The notes: generated by a model from the letters alone, not told the origin. A stretch of DNA of 64,000 bases from Prescottella agglutinans (GCF_004011865.1 NZ_RKLP01000003.1:310001-374000), one strand, 5' to 3'; positions 9,343 to 20,577 are shown, counted from the stretch's first letter. A program made the numbers and translations.

Positions 9343-10415
9343 AGCGACAGCTGCGAGGGGTGGCTGCCCCGCTCACCAAACTGCTGATCTTCGCGGTGGT
9401 CACGATCGTCGCGACGGGCTTTCTCGCCCTGACGATCGCGAACACCAGTTCCACGGGGGGAACGAAGTTCAACGCCCGGTTCACCGATGTCACGTCGCTC
9501 AACAAGGGCGACGAGATCCGCATCGCCGGTGTCCGCGTCGGCCAGGTGACCAAGATCGAGATCGTCGACGATCGGGAAGCGCAGGTCGAGTTCGCGCTCA
9601 CCGACCGGGACTGGCTGCCCGCCAGCACGACGGCGACGATCCGGTTCCGCAACCTGGTGGGGCAGCGGTACATCGCGCTCGAGCAGGGCACCGGGCAGCA
9701 GGGCTACAAGATGAACGCGGGCGAGACCATCCCGCTCGACCGGACCAAGCCGGCCGTGAACCTCACGACCCTGTTCAACGGCTTCCGGCCGCTGTTCCAG
9801 ACGCTGAGCGCCGACGACGTCAACAAGCTGTCGTACCAGATCATCCAGGTCTTCCAGGGGGAGGGCGGAACCATCGAGGAGCTCGTGGCGAACACCGCGT
9901 CCCTGACCAACACGATCGCCGACAAGGACAAGGTGATCGGCGACCTGATCACCAACCTGAACAAGGTGCTCGACACCGTCAACCAGCGCGACGAGCAGGT
10001 CGACCAGCTGATCGTGAACACCGAGCGCCTGGTGAGCGGGCTCAACGCCGACCGCGGCGTGATCGGCCAGTCGGTGCAGTCGCTGTCGGAACTGACCAGC
10101 GCGACCGCCGATCTGCTGGTGCCGACCCGGCCGTCGATCCAGGGCTCGATCGCGGGCCTCAACGCGCTGGCCGGGCACGTCAACGAGCGATCCGACGATG
10201 TGAACCAGGTGCTGGCGAACCTGCCGGTGAAGATGGAGAAGCTCGGCCGCGCCGGTAGCTACGGGTCGTGGTTTCAGTTCTACCTGTGCGGCATCGACAT
10301 CGTCGCCGGGCCGGGAACGGCGCCGCAGCTCAACCTCCCGTCGAACCTGCCGACGGTCAACCAGCCGATCTACACCAACGCGGCTCCCCGCTGCTACGCG
10401 GACGGTGCCCGATGA
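9339..10415 (+). CDS. Mce protein, B position
   Basis: A 358-residue protein with GTG start overlapping the mceA stop by four bases. An N-terminal membrane segment (about 12-32) leads to an MCE domain with KGDEIRIAGVRVGQVTKIE at about 56-74. A helical stalk region follows, and the C-terminal part carries two Cys (FYLCGIDIV and APRCYADG). It is part of the periplasmic lipid-transfer hexamer. Confidence 0.92.
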   Translation: MKRQLRGVAAPLTKLLIFAVVTIVATGFLALTIANTSSTGGTKFNARFTDVTSLNKGDEIRIAGVRVGQVTKIEIVDDREAQVEFALTDRDWLPASTTATIRFRNLVGQRYIALEQGTGQQGYKMNAGETIPLDRTKPAVNLTTLFNGFRPLFQTLSADDVNKLSYQIIQVFQGEGGTIEELVANTASLTNTIADKDKVIGDLITNLNKVLDTVNQRDEQVDQLIVNTERLVSGLNADRGVIGQSVQSLSELTSATADLLVPTRPSIQGSIAGLNALAGHVNERSDDVNQVLANLPVKMEKLGRAGSYGSWFQFYLCGIDIVAGPGTAPQLNLPSNLPTVNQPIYTNAAPRCYADGAR

Positions 10416-11407
10416 CGAAGAAGCGCAATCCGGCGGTCACCGGCGGCCTCGGCATCCTGGTGATCCTGCTCGCGACCATGTCGGCGTTCTTCCTCGACAG
10501 CCTGCCGATCGTCGGCGCCGCCAACCGGTACACCGCCGAGTTCTCGGAGGCCGCGGGCCTCAAGCCGGGCAACGAGGTGCGCGTGGCCGGGGTGAAGATC
10601 GGCAAGGTCACCGACATCGACCTGGCCGGTGACCGCGTGCTGGTGACGTTCCAGACCAAGGACGCGTGGGTGGGCGACCAGAGCACGGCGTCGATCCAGA
10701 TCAAGACGATCCTGGGGCAGAAGTACCTGGCCCTCGACCCGCGCGGCACCGAGGTGCTCGACCCGGGGACGCCGATCCCGCTCGAGCGGACCACCTCGCC
10801 GTACGACGTCATCGACGCGTTCGGCGACGCGGCGACGACGCTCGAGGAGATCGACTCGACGCAGTTGGCATCGAGCTTCGAGGTGCTGTCGCAGGCGTTC
10901 GCCGGGACTCCCGACGAGATCCGCGGCTCGCTCGACGGCGTCACCCGACTGTCGGAGACGATCGCCAAGCGCGACCAGGAACTCGGAAAACTGTTCGAGG
11001 CGACCAAGCAGACGTCGCAGATCCTCGCCGACCGGAACGAGCAGTTCGAGAAGATCCTCGCGAACGGCGGCACGCTGCTGGCGGAACTCAACACCCGCCA
11101 GCAGGCGATCGGTCAGCTGCTCACCAGCACGCAGACGCTGTCACGGGAGCTCACGGGCCTGGTGGCGGACAACGAGGCCCAGATCACGCCGGCGCTCACG
11201 CAGTTGCAGGGCGTCATCGACATCCTGAACGCAAACCAGCAGAACGTGAGCAAGGCACTCGAGTACGCGGCGCCGTTCTACCGGATCTACGCCAACGTCC
11301 TCGGGAACGGCCGATGGTTCGACACCGTCGTGACCAACCTGACCCCGCCCGGGCTGCCGGACATCCCCGGATACCGCGAGCCCTTCCGCACCCTGGGGGG
11401 TAACTGA
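10412..11407 (+). CDS. Mce protein, C position
   Basis: A 331-residue protein from ATG 10412, four bases inside the end of the B gene. It has a membrane anchor at about 8-27 and an MCE domain with [18 protein letters not shown] at about 52-69, followed by a long helical segment rich in Gln and Leu. The upstream continuation of the frame inside the B gene is not used. Role as in the other Mce subunits. Confidence 0.92.
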   Translation: MTKKRNPAVTGGLGILVILLATMSAFFLDSLPIVGAANRYTAEFSEAAGLKPGNEVRVAGVKIGKVTDIDLAGDRVLVTFQTKDAWVGDQSTASIQIKTILGQKYLALDPRGTEVLDPGTPIPLERTTSPYDVIDAFGDAATTLEEIDSTQLASSFEVLSQAFAGTPDEIRGSLDGVTRLSETIAKRDQELGKLFEATKQTSQILADRNEQFEKILANGGTLLAELNTRQQAIGQLLTSTQTLSRELTGLVADNEAQITPALTQLQGVIDILNANQQNVSKALEYAAPFYRIYANVLGNGRWFDTVVTNLTPPGLPDIPGYREPFRTLGGN

Positions 11408-12645
11408 TGAGTGAGACGCGGGCAGGCACCCGCAGGTGGATTCCGGTGGCTCTGATCGCGGCCTTCGCGGTCGTGGTGGCCGGTGTGCTGTGGTGGGTGT
11501 TCCAGAACGCCGGCACCACCAGGATCACCGCGTACTTCGACAAGTCGGTGGGCATCTACGAGGGCTCCGACGTGCGGGTCCTCGGCGTGAAGGTCGGCAC
11601 GGTCGATTCGGTGGTCCCGCAGGGCGACCAGGTGCAGGTGACGATGACCGTCGATCGCGGGGTCGACATCCCGGCCGACGCCAAGGCCGCGCAGGTCACG
11701 CCGTCGGTCGTCTCCGACCGCTACATCCAGCTCACGCCGGCCTACACGGGCGGCGAGAAGATGGGCCGCGACGCGACCATCCCGCGGGCGCGGACGGCCA
11801 CACCGGTCGAGGTCGACGAGCTGTACGCGAGCGTCACCGAGCTGTCCGAGGCCCTGGGCCCGAACGGCGCCAACAAGGACGGAGCGCTGTCCGACCTCGT
11901 CGACACCGCGGCCGCGAACCTCGACGGCAACGGCGACGCGCTGGGCGACACGTTCACGCAGCTGTCGGCGGCGGCGCGGACGCTGTCGGATTCCCGCGCC
12001 GACATCTTCGACACCGTGAAGAACCTGCAGGTGTTCGTCAGCGCGCTCGCCGCGAACGACGCGCAGGTGCGTCAGTTCAACACCCAGCTGGCCGACCTGA
12101 GCGGGTTCCTGGCGGGGGAGAAGGAGAACCTGGGGCTGGCACTGAACCAGCTGTCGCTGGCGCTCGGCGACGTGGCCCGGTTCGTCGAGAACAACCGGGA
12201 TCTGCTCGCGCAGAATCTCGACGGGCTCACCACCGTCACCCAGACCGTCGCCGACCAGCGGGACGCGCTGGCGGAGGCGCTGGTGACGATTCCGCTGGCG
12301 ATCAGCAATCTGGTCAACGCGCACGACGCCGAGTCGGGCACGCTGCAGATGCGCGTCGACCTGCCGGATCTGCAGGACCCGTTCGGTCTGGGCTGCAAGC
12401 TCATCGACGTGGCGAAGCTGATGCCGGGCGATCCGCGGTTCGAGGCGCTGGGGCGGCAGATGCAGCCGCTCATCGACAACTGCAAGGTCGTCACCGACCA
12501 GCTCACCGCCGGTGTGAAGACCCCGACGCTGAACCTGCCGCTCGGCATCCTCAGCGGCGACAACCAGCAGCGCGGCACGGTGCCGGGCACGGTGCCCGGC
12601 ACGCCGTCGCCGCGGTTGGGCGGAACCCAGGGGGGCACGCCGTGA
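11407..12645 (+). CDS. Mce protein, D position
   Basis: A 412-residue protein sharing one base with the preceding stop (TGATG). It has a membrane anchor at about 13-35 and an MCE domain with [18 protein letters not shown] at about 53-70. A helical stalk follows, and the C-terminus is Pro/Gly-rich with a repeated [11 protein letters not shown]. Seven or eight residues of this tail are encoded by short tandem DNA repeats, so its length may vary between strains. Confidence 0.92.
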   Translation: MSETRAGTRRWIPVALIAAFAVVVAGVLWWVFQNAGTTRITAYFDKSVGIYEGSDVRVLGVKVGTVDSVVPQGDQVQVTMTVDRGVDIPADAKAAQVTPSVVSDRYIQLTPAYTGGEKMGRDATIPRARTATPVEVDELYASVTELSEALGPNGANKDGALSDLVDTAAANLDGNGDALGDTFTQLSAAARTLSDSRADIFDTVKNLQVFVSALAANDAQVRQFNTQLADLSGFLAGEKENLGLALNQLSLALGDVARFVENNRDLLAQNLDGLTTVTQTVADQRDALAEALVTIPLAISNLVNAHDAESGTLQMRVDLPDLQDPFGLGCKLIDVAKLMPGDPRFEALGRQMQPLIDNCKVVTDQLTAGVKTPTLNLPLGILSGDNQQRGTVPGTVPGTPSPRLGGTQGGTP

Positions 12646-13886
12646 GGACTGTACGGACGAGGGCGGCGGCGGTTGCCGCGGGAATGTGCGTGCTCGCGGT
12701 GGCCGCGACGGGATGCGCCTCGGGCGGGATCTACTCGGTCCCGCTGCCCGGTGGCGCCGACATCGGCAAGGACCCGATGCACGTGAAGATCGAGTTCGAC
12801 GACGTGCTCGACCTGGTGCCCCAGTCGACGGTGAAGGTCGACGGTGTCCCGGTGGGGCGGGTCGAGACCATCGAGGTGGCGAACGACGGCTGGACCGCGC
12901 AGGTCGACACCCTGCTCAACAGTTCGGTGGATCTGCCGGCCAACGCGGTCGCCGAGGTGCAGCAGTCGAATCTGCTGGGCGAGAAGTTCATCGCGATCTC
13001 GGCGCCGGACGCGAATCCGTCAGCCGACCGGCTGGCGAGCGGCGACACGATCCCCGTGGACCGCACCCGGCACGCCACCGACATCGAGCAGGTGCTCGGC
13101 GCGCTGTCGCTGCTGCTCAACGGCGGCGGCGTCGCGCAGTTGCAGCCGATCGTCTCGGAGCTCGAGAAGGCGCTCGACGGTCGGGAGACGAAGGTCCGCG
13201 GCCTCCTCGAGCAGGCGAACACCCTGATCGCGGGTCTCGACGAGCAGCGCGACTCGATCACCCGTGCGCTGGACGGCCTCGACACGCTGAGTGCGCGGGT
13301 CGGTGACCAGACGGGCAAGCTCGAGAAGATCCTCGACGAGCTCCCGGAGGGCGTGAACATCCTCGCCGAGCAGCGTCCCCAGCTGGTCCAGATGCTCGCC
13401 CAGGTGGATCGGCTCGGCCAGGTGGGCACCGACGTCATCAACGAGTCGAAGGACGACCTGATCGCGGACCTGCGGGCGCTGCGGCCGACGCTGCAGCAGC
13501 TCGCGGACGCCACCCCGGACATCATCACGTCCGCGCCGATCGTGCCCACGTTCCCGTTCCCGGACTCGATCATCCCCTCGATCCACGGCGGCATGTCCAA
13601 CGTGTTCCTGTCGATCGACCTGCAGATCGGTGACGTCCTGTCGAACCTCGGTGTCGGTGAGCCCGACCCGGTGTACTACCCGCCGAAGTACGGCCCACCG
13701 GTGCCGGTCAACCCGGACAACCCGTACTACAACGGCAACGGCGCGCGTCCGGGTTGGCCGACGGTGTCGCTGCTGCCGCTGCCGCCGATCGTGCCCAATC
13801 CGGTTCCGGCGCCCGGCACCTCGCCGGTGTCCGCACCGCAGAACCCGTTCGATGCGTTCCTGAAGCAGCTGGGGGTGGGTGAGTAA
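12642..13886 (+). CDS. Mce-family lipoprotein, E position (LprK-like)
   Basis: A 414-residue protein from GTG 12642, overlapping the D gene by four bases. The N-terminus is a lipoprotein signal: RTVRTRAAA, a hydrophobic stretch, then lipobox AATGC with Cys at about residue 25. The MCE domain follows ([19 protein letters not shown] at about 59-77), then helices and a Pro-rich tail ending in FLKQLGVGE. The E-position Mce protein is the lipoprotein in known mce operons, which confirms the order A-F. It is anchored on the outer face of the plasma membrane. Confidence 0.92.
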   Translation: MRTVRTRAAAVAAGMCVLAVAATGCASGGIYSVPLPGGADIGKDPMHVKIEFDDVLDLVPQSTVKVDGVPVGRVETIEVANDGWTAQVDTLLNSSVDLPANAVAEVQQSNLLGEKFIAISAPDANPSADRLASGDTIPVDRTRHATDIEQVLGALSLLLNGGGVAQLQPIVSELEKALDGRETKVRGLLEQANTLIAGLDEQRDSITRALDGLDTLSARVGDQTGKLEKILDELPEGVNILAEQRPQLVQMLAQVDRLGQVGTDVINESKDDLIADLRALRPTLQQLADATPDIITSAPIVPTFPFPDSIIPSIHGGMSNVFLSIDLQIGDVLSNLGVGEPDPVYYPPKYGPPVPVNPDNPYYNGNGARPGWPTVSLLPLPPIVPNPVPAPGTSPVSAPQNPFDAFLKQLGVGE

Positions 13887-15136
13887 TGGTCTCGCGTCTG
13901 GCCAGGTGGCAGTTGGTGGCGTTCATCGTCGTCGCCGTGCTCGGTATCAGCTACGTCGGTGCCAAGTACGTGCGTCTGGACACGCTGCTGGGATTCGGTG
14001 AGTACCAGGTGGACGTGGAGCTCGCGACCTCCGGCGGCATCTTCACCAACGCCGAGGTGACCTACCGCGGAGTGCCCGTCGGGCGGGTCGGTGACCTCAC
14101 GCTGACCGAGAGCGGCGTGTCCGTGGCGCTCATGATCAGCGACGATGCCCCGCAGATCCCGGCGTCGGCGCGGGCGGTCGTCGCCAACCGCTCGGCGATC
14201 GGCGAGCAGTACGTGGACCTGCAGCCGGACTCCGACGAGGGGCCGTACCTCACCGACGGCTCGGTGATCACCGAACCGAACACGGCGACGCCGATCCCGG
14301 TCGAGGACCTGATCGGGAGTGTCGACAGCCTCGCCCGGTCGGTGCCGACCGATGCGCTGCACACCACCGTCGTGGAGTTGGGGAACGCGTTCACCGGCAA
14401 GGGAGAGGACCTGCAGGTGCTGGTCGACTCGCTCGGCCGGTTCACGGCGACCGCGAACGAGGCGCTGCCGCAGACGCTCGCGCTCATCAGCGACGGCCGG
14501 ACGGTGTTCGACACCCAGGCCGACCAGTCCGGTGCGATCCGCGCGTTCAGCGACGGTCTCGCGCAGGTGGCGGCGCAGCTGAAGTCGAGCGACCCCGACG
14601 TCCGACGGCTGATCGGAACCGGCACGGACGCCAGCGACACCGTCGGCAAGGTCGTGGCGAACAGCGGCGAGGCCCTGACCGCGAATCTGACGAACATCGA
14701 CACGACGCTGACCACGCTCGCCCCGCGGTCCATCGCGCTGCAGCCGCTGTTCCAGTTCCTGCCGGCGCTGTCGGCCGGTGCGTCGGATGTCGCGCCCGGT
14801 GACGGCACCATCCATTTCGGGCTCGTGCTCGAGACCAACAATCCGGTGCCGTGCACGCAGGGCTACGAGGGCACGCAGGAGATCCTCGCGCAGATGAAGG
14901 CGCAGAACCCGAACTTCGACGACACCGTCGACGACTTCCCGTTCAACACGAAAGTGCGGTGCGCGGTCGAACAGGGCAACCCGACCGGCGTCCGCAGCGC
15001 GGAGCGCATCGTCTACGCCGATCCGCGGACCCCGCAGCCGTGGGACAGTACCCCCAAGACCGATCCCGACAAGTTGAATCTGAACCCGATCGCCACCCAA
15101 ATCGCGACCCTGATGGGCGTCGTGCCGGTGCGGTAG
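13886..15136 (+). CDS. Mce protein, F position
   Basis: A 416-residue protein sharing one base with the previous stop (TAATG). The N-terminal membrane anchor is at about 8-27 and the MCE domain (NAEVTYRGVPVGRVGDLTLT) at about 54-73. The helical stalk is followed by a C-terminal region containing two Cys (NPVPCTQGYEG and TKVRCAVEQG) that could be disulfide-bonded outside the membrane. It is the last of the six Mce subunits. Confidence 0.92.
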   Translation: MVSRLARWQLVAFIVVAVLGISYVGAKYVRLDTLLGFGEYQVDVELATSGGIFTNAEVTYRGVPVGRVGDLTLTESGVSVALMISDDAPQIPASARAVVANRSAIGEQYVDLQPDSDEGPYLTDGSVITEPNTATPIPVEDLIGSVDSLARSVPTDALHTTVVELGNAFTGKGEDLQVLVDSLGRFTATANEALPQTLALISDGRTVFDTQADQSGAIRAFSDGLAQVAAQLKSSDPDVRRLIGTGTDASDTVGKVVANSGEALTANLTNIDTTLTTLAPRSIALQPLFQFLPALSAGASDVAPGDGTIHFGLVLETNNPVPCTQGYEGTQEILAQMKAQNPNFDDTVDDFPFNTKVRCAVEQGNPTGVRSAERIVYADPRTPQPWDSTPKTDPDKLNLNPIATQIATLMGVVPVR

Positions 15137-15176
15137 CGTTCGGCGAGCATTCGTTACCCGAGAGTAAGGTTGCCGT

Positions 15177-15806
15177 GTGACGGACACCACGACAAAGAAC
15201 AGCAAGACCCTCGTCGCGGCGACCGTCGCGGTGGTCGTTCTCCTCGTCGGAGCCGTCGTGGCGGCCGGCTGGTTCGGTGTCGGATGGGCGAGGGCCGCAT
15301 TCGTGGAGAAGCCCGCGGCGGAGGCCCGCGAGTCGGCGCTGTCCGACGCCCGCCAGGCGGCGATCAACCTCAATTCGTTCGACGCGCAGAACCTCGAGCA
15401 GTCGTTCGCGAACATCGAGTCGTCGATCACGGGCGGCCTCGTCGACGACCTGAACTCGACGAAGGACCAGCTCACGCAGCAGACGGAGCAGACCGGGGCC
15501 CGCAGCGCCGCCGAGGTGCTCGGTGCGACCCTGACGGCGCTCAACACCGACGACGGCACGGCCGATGCGCTCGTCGTCCTCGCCACCACGACCACGTGGC
15601 CCGACCAGTCGTCACGCAAGGTTCGGGTGACGATGCGTCTGACCATGGACGAGGGTGACGACGGCGTCTGGCGCGCGTCGAAGTCCGTGAACCTGGGCAA
15701 CGCGGCGGTGCTCGACGAGTCTCCCGCACCGGCGCCCGCGCCGCCCCCGCCGGCGGATCCGAAGGTCGGATCGGCGACGCCCGCGCCCGACACCGGCGGC
15801 CAGTAG
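15177..15806 (+). CDS. Mce-associated membrane protein 1
   Basis: A 209-residue protein from GTG 15177. One membrane segment (about 12-34) is followed by an NTF2-like extracytoplasmic domain with a helix-rich start (AAEARESALSDARQAA at about 44-59) and a Pro/Ala-rich tail. Such Mas proteins follow mce operons in mycobacteria and rhodococci and stabilise Mce complexes. The gap after mceF is 40 bases, so it is probably in the same transcript. Confidence 0.8.
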   Translation: MTDTTTKNSKTLVAATVAVVVLLVGAVVAAGWFGVGWARAAFVEKPAAEARESALSDARQAAINLNSFDAQNLEQSFANIESSITGGLVDDLNSTKDQLTQQTEQTGARSAAEVLGATLTALNTDDGTADALVVLATTTTWPDQSSRKVRVTMRLTMDEGDDGVWRASKSVNLGNAAVLDESPAPAPAPPPPADPKVGSATPAPDTGGQ

Positions 15807-15877
15807 CGCCCACCTGCCCCGCCCGATCCGGGTCGACGTCCCCTGCGGTGTCGTTGCCCGCTGGAAGGAGTTCTCCA

Positions 15878-16657
15878 GTGCCTCCCATTCGTCGTAACAC
15901 CAGGTTGAACACGCCGCAGCGTCGACCCAAGATCGCCGGCACCTCAGGTCGTCCCGGGACCGACGAGAGTCCGGTGTCGAGTTCGACGCCGGTCGACTCG
16001 ACGCTCGTTGAGGCGCCCGAGGTCGAGACGGTGGCGGCGGCCCGGGCTGCGGTCGCCGAGCAGAGCCCCGCAGCCGAGGCGCGTCCCGCCGTCGCGACCG
16101 ACACGGTCGCGCACACCGGGGCCGAGGGCGCGTCCGCGGAACCGGAGGCGCCCGGCGGGCGCGGCGGCCGGCTCGGCTGGCGGCTCGTCGCCGTCCTGGG
16201 TGCGGCGGCGGTGGTGGCGGCGGCCTTCGCGGCCGTGGCGGCGTTCCGGCCGGGAGCGCAGGTGAGCAACACCGCGTACGTCGACATCGCGACCACGTCG
16301 GAGGTGACGGAGGCGACTCGCGCCGCGCTGACCACGCTGTACGCGTACGCCCCCGATTTCGTCGACCAGTACCCGGATCGGGCCCGGGGCGTGCTGACCG
16401 AGAACATGCGGGCCGAGTTCGACAAGACGGTCGATCCGACGGTGTCGGCGGTCAAGCAGTCCGGCACGAGCACCACCGTCGAGTTGAGCGACGTGGGGGT
16501 CAAGGTCCTGGACGGTGATCGGGCCGAATTGATCGTGAACATGACCGTCAGTGCCGAGGCGAACGGCGTCGCGCAGGACAGTGCGTCGGGTCCGTTGATC
16601 GTTCAGATGGAAAAAGTGGACGGCGTGTGGCTATTGTCTGACATTGCGGATCAGTAG
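15878..16657 (+). CDS. Mce-associated membrane protein 2
   Basis: A 259-residue protein. GTG 15878 was chosen because GGAAGGAG lies seven bases upstream; an earlier GTG at 15848 has no ribosome site. A disordered cytoplasmic N-terminus of about 100 residues precedes one membrane segment (about 104-126) and an NTF2-like external domain (about 135-259) similar to Mce-associated proteins. It closes the operon. The exact function is unknown. Confidence 0.8.
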   Translation: MPPIRRNTRLNTPQRRPKIAGTSGRPGTDESPVSSSTPVDSTLVEAPEVETVAAARAAVAEQSPAAEARPAVATDTVAHTGAEGASAEPEAPGGRGGRLGWRLVAVLGAAAVVAAAFAAVAAFRPGAQVSNTAYVDIATTSEVTEATRAALTTLYAYAPDFVDQYPDRARGVLTENMRAEFDKTVDPTVSAVKQSGTSTTVELSDVGVKVLDGDRAELIVNMTVSAEANGVAQDSASGPLIVQMEKVDGVWLLSDIADQ

Positions 16658-16660
16658 TCG

Positions 16661-16690
16661 GGCGCTCGAAACAGATCGGTCAGCGCCTTT
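16661..16690 (+). terminator. Possible weak terminator after the mce operon
   Basis: GGCGCT (16661-16666) can pair with AGCGCC (16682-16687), followed by TTT. A second pairing, GTCGGGC with GCCCGAC, encloses it. The stem is short, so this is tentative. Confidence 0.35.
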
Positions 16691-16800
16691 CCTGTAGCCC
16701 GACGCCCACGGTCCCGAATCCTCCCGGTGCTCCCGACGGTCACTTCGAGTCGAAACACCGGGACTAGGCTTGACGCAGCGATGATCACGCGTCACTCTAT

Positions 16801-16829
16801 GCGTGAACATTCACGCGGTCTGCCGCGTG
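16801..16829. promoter_or_regulatory. Two overlapping palindromes upstream of the rpoB promoter
   Basis: GCGTGAA-CA-TTCACGC (16801-16816) is a perfect inverted repeat. CACGCG (16812-16817) and CGCGTG (16824-16829) form a second one that shares bases with the first. They lie about 40-70 bases before the predicted -35 of rpoB. The 16658-17080 intergenic stretch otherwise holds only promoter and leader sequence. Confidence 0.45.
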
Positions 16830-16865
16830 CGGCACCCACTCGGGGTGTCCTTTCTGCTGCCCGAC

Positions 16866-16894
16866 TCGACATCTACTGAGTTTGGGTGTACTTT
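16866..16894 (+). promoter_or_regulatory. Predicted rpoB promoter
   Basis: TCGACA (16866-16871), a 17-base spacer and TACTTT (16889-16894) are one and two bases from good consensus elements. Initiation near 16901 would give a leader of about 180 bases before the TTG start of rpoB. Confidence 0.5.
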
Positions 16895-17080
16895 TGGACG
16901 TTGCGCTGGCTGCCTCCTGTCCACCTCTCGACCTCACTGCGGCGAAGTGATCCGCTTCCTGCTCCTGTGGCGAGGCTTCGTTCGGGTTGTGACCAGCGAA
17001 TTCGCCCCACATGAAGAAGCAGATACAGCGGCGGTCGCACCAGCAAGAGCGGCCCGCGTGAGGTGCTGGAAGGACGCATC

Positions 17081-20000
17081 TTGGCAGTCTCTAGCCAGAC
17101 CAAGGCAGTTGCCGGAATCCCCGGAGCCCCCAGGAGGGTTTCGTTCGCGAAGATTCGCGAGCCCCTCGAGGTGCCAGGGCTCCTCGATCTACAGACTGAT
17201 TCGTTCGAATGGTTGATCGGCTCGCAGGGCTGGCGTGAGCGCGCAGCCGCGCGTCTCGACGGAGCGGTCCAGGGTGGTCTCGACGAGATCCTGGCCGAGC
17301 TCTCGCCGATCGAGGATTTCTCGGGGTCGATGTCCCTGTCCTTCTCCGACCCGCGCTTCGACGAGGTCAAGGCCTCGGTCGACGAGTGCAAAGACAAGGA
17401 CATGACCTACGCGGCGCCGTTGTTCGTCACCGCGGAGTTCATCAACAACAACACCGGTGAGATCAAGAGCCAGACGGTCTTCATGGGTGACTTCCCGATG
17501 ATGACCGACAAGGGCACGTTCATCATCAACGGCACCGAGCGTGTCGTCGTCTCGCAGCTGGTCCGCTCGCCGGGCGTCTACTTCGACGAGTCGATCGACA
17601 AGAGCACCGAGAAGACCCTGCACAGCGTCAAGGTCATCCCGGGCCGTGGTGCGTGGCTCGAGTTCGACGTCGACAAGCGCGACACCGTGGGTGTGCGCAT
17701 CGACCGCAAGCGTCGCCAGCCGGTCACCGTGCTGCTCAAGGCACTGGGGTGGACCACCGAGCAGATCACCCAGCGCTTCGGCTTCTCCGAGATCATGATG
17801 TCGACGCTCGAGAAGGACAACACCGCCGGCACCGACGAGGCGCTGCTCGACATCTACCGCAAGCTGCGTCCGGGCGAGCCGCCGACGAAGGAGAGCGCGC
17901 AGACCCTCCTGGAGAACCTGTTCTTCAAGGACAAGCGCTACGACCTCGCGCGTGTGGGCCGCTACAAGCTCAACAAGAAGCTGGGCCTGAACAGCGGCCT
18001 GCCGGTCGAGGCGTCGACCCTCACCGAGGAAGACATCGTCGCCACGATCGAGTACCTGGTGCGTCTGCACGCCGGCGACACCACGATGACCGCGCCGGAA
18101 GGCGTCGAGGTCCCCGTCGAGGTCGACGACATCGACCACTTCGGTAACCGTCGTCTGCGCACGGTGGGCGAGCTCATCCAGAACCAGATCCGCGTGGGCC
18201 TGTCCCGCATGGAGCGCGTCGTCCGCGAGCGCATGACGACTCAGGACGTCGAGGCGATCACGCCGCAGACCCTGATCAACATCCGCCCGGTCGTCGCCGC
18301 GATCAAGGAGTTCTTCGGAACCTCCCAGCTGTCGCAGTTCATGGACCAGAACAACCCGCTGTCGGGTCTGACGCACAAGCGTCGTCTGTCGGCGCTCGGC
18401 CCGGGTGGTCTGTCGCGTGAGCGCGCCGGCCTCGAGGTGCGAGACGTCCACTCGTCGCACTACGGCCGCATGTGCCCCATCGAGACCCCTGAAGGCCCGA
18501 ACATCGGTCTGATCGGCTCGCTGTCGGTGTACGCGCGGGTCAACCCGTTCGGCTTCATCGAGACGCCGTACCGCAAGGTCGTCGACGGCCAGGTCACCGA
18601 CCAGGTCGACTACCTGACCGCGGACGAGGAGGACCGCCACGTCGTGGCGCAGGCCAACTCGCCCGTCGACTCCGCCGGTCACTTCACCGAGGACCGCGTC
18701 CTGGTTCGCCGTAAGGGCGGCGAGGTCGAGTTCGTCTCGTCCTCGGACGTCGACTACATGGACGTCTCGCCGCGGCAGATGGTCTCCGTCGCCACCGCGA
18801 TGATTCCGTTCCTCGAGCACGACGACGCCAACCGTGCCCTCATGGGCGCGAACATGCAGCGTCAGGCGGTGCCGCTGGTCCGCAGCGAGTCCCCGCTGGT
18901 CGGTACCGGCATGGAGCTGCGTGCCGCGGTCGACGCAGGCGACGTCATCGTCACCGAGAAGAGCGGTGTCGTCGAGGAGGTCTCCTCCGACTACGTCACC
19001 GTCATGGCCGACGACGCCAGCCGCAAGACGTACCGTCTGCGCAAGTTCGCGCGCTCGAACCAGGGCACGTGCGCCAACCAGCGTCCGATCGTGGACGAGG
19101 GCCAGCGTGTCGAGGCCGGTCAGGTCCTCGCCGACGGCCCCTGCACCGAGAACGGTGAAATGGCGCTCGGCAAGAACCTGCTCGTGGCGATCATGCCGTG
19201 GGAGGGGCACAACTACGAGGACGCGATCATCCTGTCGCAGCGCCTCGTGGAGGAGGACGTGCTCACCTCGATCCACATCGAGGAGCACGAGATCGACGCC
19301 CGCGACACCAAGCTCGGTGCCGAGGAGATCACCCGGGACATCCCGAACGTCTCCGACGAGGTGCTGGCCGATCTCGACGAGCGCGGCATCGTCCGCATCG
19401 GTGCGGAGGTCCGCGACGGCGACATCCTGGTCGGCAAGGTCACCCCGAAGGGCGAGACCGAGCTGACCCCCGAGGAGCGCCTGCTGCGCGCGATCTTCGG
19501 TGAGAAGGCCCGCGAGGTTCGCGACACGTCCCTCAAGGTTCCGCACGGTGAGTCCGGCAAGGTCATCGGCATCCGCGTGTTCTCGCGCGAGGACGACGAC
19601 GATCTGCCTCCGGGCGTCAACGAGCTGGTCCGCGTCTACGTGGCCCAGAAGCGCAAGATCCAGGACGGCGACAAGCTCGCCGGCCGCCACGGCAACAAGG
19701 GCGTCATCGGCAAGATCCTCCCGCAGGAGGACATGCCGTTCCTGCCCGACGGCACCCCTGTCGACATCATCCTGAACACCCACGGTGTTCCGCGTCGTAT
19801 GAACATCGGCCAGGTGCTCGAGACGCACCTCGGCTGGATCGGCAAGACCGGCTGGAACGTGCAGATCGCCTCGGACGGCACGCGTCCCGAGTGGGCGCAG
19901 AACCTGCCCGAGGAGATGCTCTCCGCGCCGGCCGACTCGAACATCGCGACGCCGGTGTTCGACGGTGCCAAGGAGGACGAGCTCACCGGTCTGCTCGGTT

Positions 20001-20569
20001 CGACGCTGCCGAACCGTGACGGCGAGCAGATGGTCGGGTCGGACGGCAAGGCGACGCTGTTCGACGGTCGCTCCGGCGAGCCGTTCCCGTACCCGGTGTC
20101 GGTCGGCTACATGTACATCATCAAGCTGCACCACCTGGTCGACGACAAGATCCACGCGCGTTCGACCGGTCCGTACTCGATGATCACCCAGCAGCCGCTC
20201 GGCGGTAAGGCCCAGTTCGGTGGCCAGCGCTTCGGTGAGATGGAGTGCTGGGCGATGCAGGCGTACGGCGCCGCCTACACCCTGCAGGAGCTGCTCACCA
20301 TCAAGTCGGACGACGTGGTCGGCCGCGTGAAGGTGTACGAGGCCATCGTCAAGGGCGAGAACATCCCCGAGCCGGGCATCCCCGAGTCCTTCAAGGTGCT
20401 CCTCAAGGAGCTCCAGTCGCTGTGCCTCAACGTGGAGGTGCTGTCCTCGGACGGCGCTGCCATCGCGATGGCGGACGGCGACGACGAGGACCTCGAGCGT
20501 GCCGCCGCGAACCTGGGCATCAACCTGTCCCGGAACGAGGCCGCGACCGTGGACGATCTCGCGAACTAG
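17081..20569 (+). CDS. rpoB: DNA-directed RNA polymerase subunit beta
   Basis: A 1162-residue beta subunit. The TTG at 17081 is preceded by GGAAGGA at good spacing and gives [10 protein letters not shown], as seen in rhodococcal rpoB; an upstream in-frame codon at 17063 is less likely. All family blocks are present, including [20 protein letters not shown] early and the [17 protein letters not shown] active-centre region near residue 866. The rifampicin region ([20 protein letters not shown] near 426-445, then RLSALG) has the wild-type Asp, His and Ser, so no resistance substitution is seen. It is followed by rpoC after a hairpin. Confidence 0.98.
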   Translation: MAVSSQTKAVAGIPGAPRRVSFAKIREPLEVPGLLDLQTDSFEWLIGSQGWRERAAARLDGAVQGGLDEILAELSPIEDFSGSMSLSFSDPRFDEVKASVDECKDKDMTYAAPLFVTAEFINNNTGEIKSQTVFMGDFPMMTDKGTFIINGTERVVVSQLVRSPGVYFDESIDKSTEKTLHSVKVIPGRGAWLEFDVDKRDTVGVRIDRKRRQPVTVLLKALGWTTEQITQRFGFSEIMMSTLEKDNTAGTDEALLDIYRKLRPGEPPTKESAQTLLENLFFKDKRYDLARVGRYKLNKKLGLNSGLPVEASTLTEEDIVATIEYLVRLHAGDTTMTAPEGVEVPVEVDDIDHFGNRRLRTVGELIQNQIRVGLSRMERVVRERMTTQDVEAITPQTLINIRPVVAAIKEFFGTSQLSQFMDQNNPLSGLTHKRRLSALGPGGLSRERAGLEVRDVHSSHYGRMCPIETPEGPNIGLIGSLSVYARVNPFGFIETPYRKVVDGQVTDQVDYLTADEEDRHVVAQANSPVDSAGHFTEDRVLVRRKGGEVEFVSSSDVDYMDVSPRQMVSVATAMIPFLEHDDANRALMGANMQRQAVPLVRSESPLVGTGMELRAAVDAGDVIVTEKSGVVEEVSSDYVTVMADDASRKTYRLRKFARSNQGTCANQRPIVDEGQRVEAGQVLADGPCTENGEMALGKNLLVAIMPWEGHNYEDAIILSQRLVEEDVLTSIHIEEHEIDARDTKLGAEEITRDIPNVSDEVLADLDERGIVRIGAEVRDGDILVGKVTPKGETELTPEERLLRAIFGEKAREVRDTSLKVPHGESGKVIGIRVFSREDDDDLPPGVNELVRVYVAQKRKIQDGDKLAGRHGNKGVIGKILPQEDMPFLPDGTPVDIILNTHGVPRRMNIGQVLETHLGWIGKTGWNVQIASDGTRPEWAQNLPEEMLSAPADSNIATPVFDGAKEDELTGLLGSTLPNRDGEQMVGSDGKATLFDGRSGEPFPYPVSVGYMYIIKLHHLVDDKIHARSTGPYSMITQQPLGGKAQFGGQRFGEMECWAMQAYGAAYTLQELLTIKSDDVVGRVKVYEAIVKGENIPEPGIPESFKVLLKELQSLCLNVEVLSSDGAAIAMADGDDEDLERAAANLGINLSRNEAATVDDLAN

Positions 20570-20577
20570 TTTTCGGT

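Noticed and set aside
12575-12610. GC-rich repeat near the end of the D-position mce gene as a regulatory hairpin
   Set aside because: It is in-frame coding repeat for GTVPGT, with no T-run and the next gene overlapping.
11436-12641. Open frame running through the D-position mce gene into the E-position gene
   Set aside because: It is an out-of-frame shadow of the D gene; the lipoprotein signal and the four-base overlap set the E gene start at 12642.
18325-18425. Rifampicin-resistance substitutions in rpoB
   Set aside because: The resistance region is the wild-type sequence at all usual positions.
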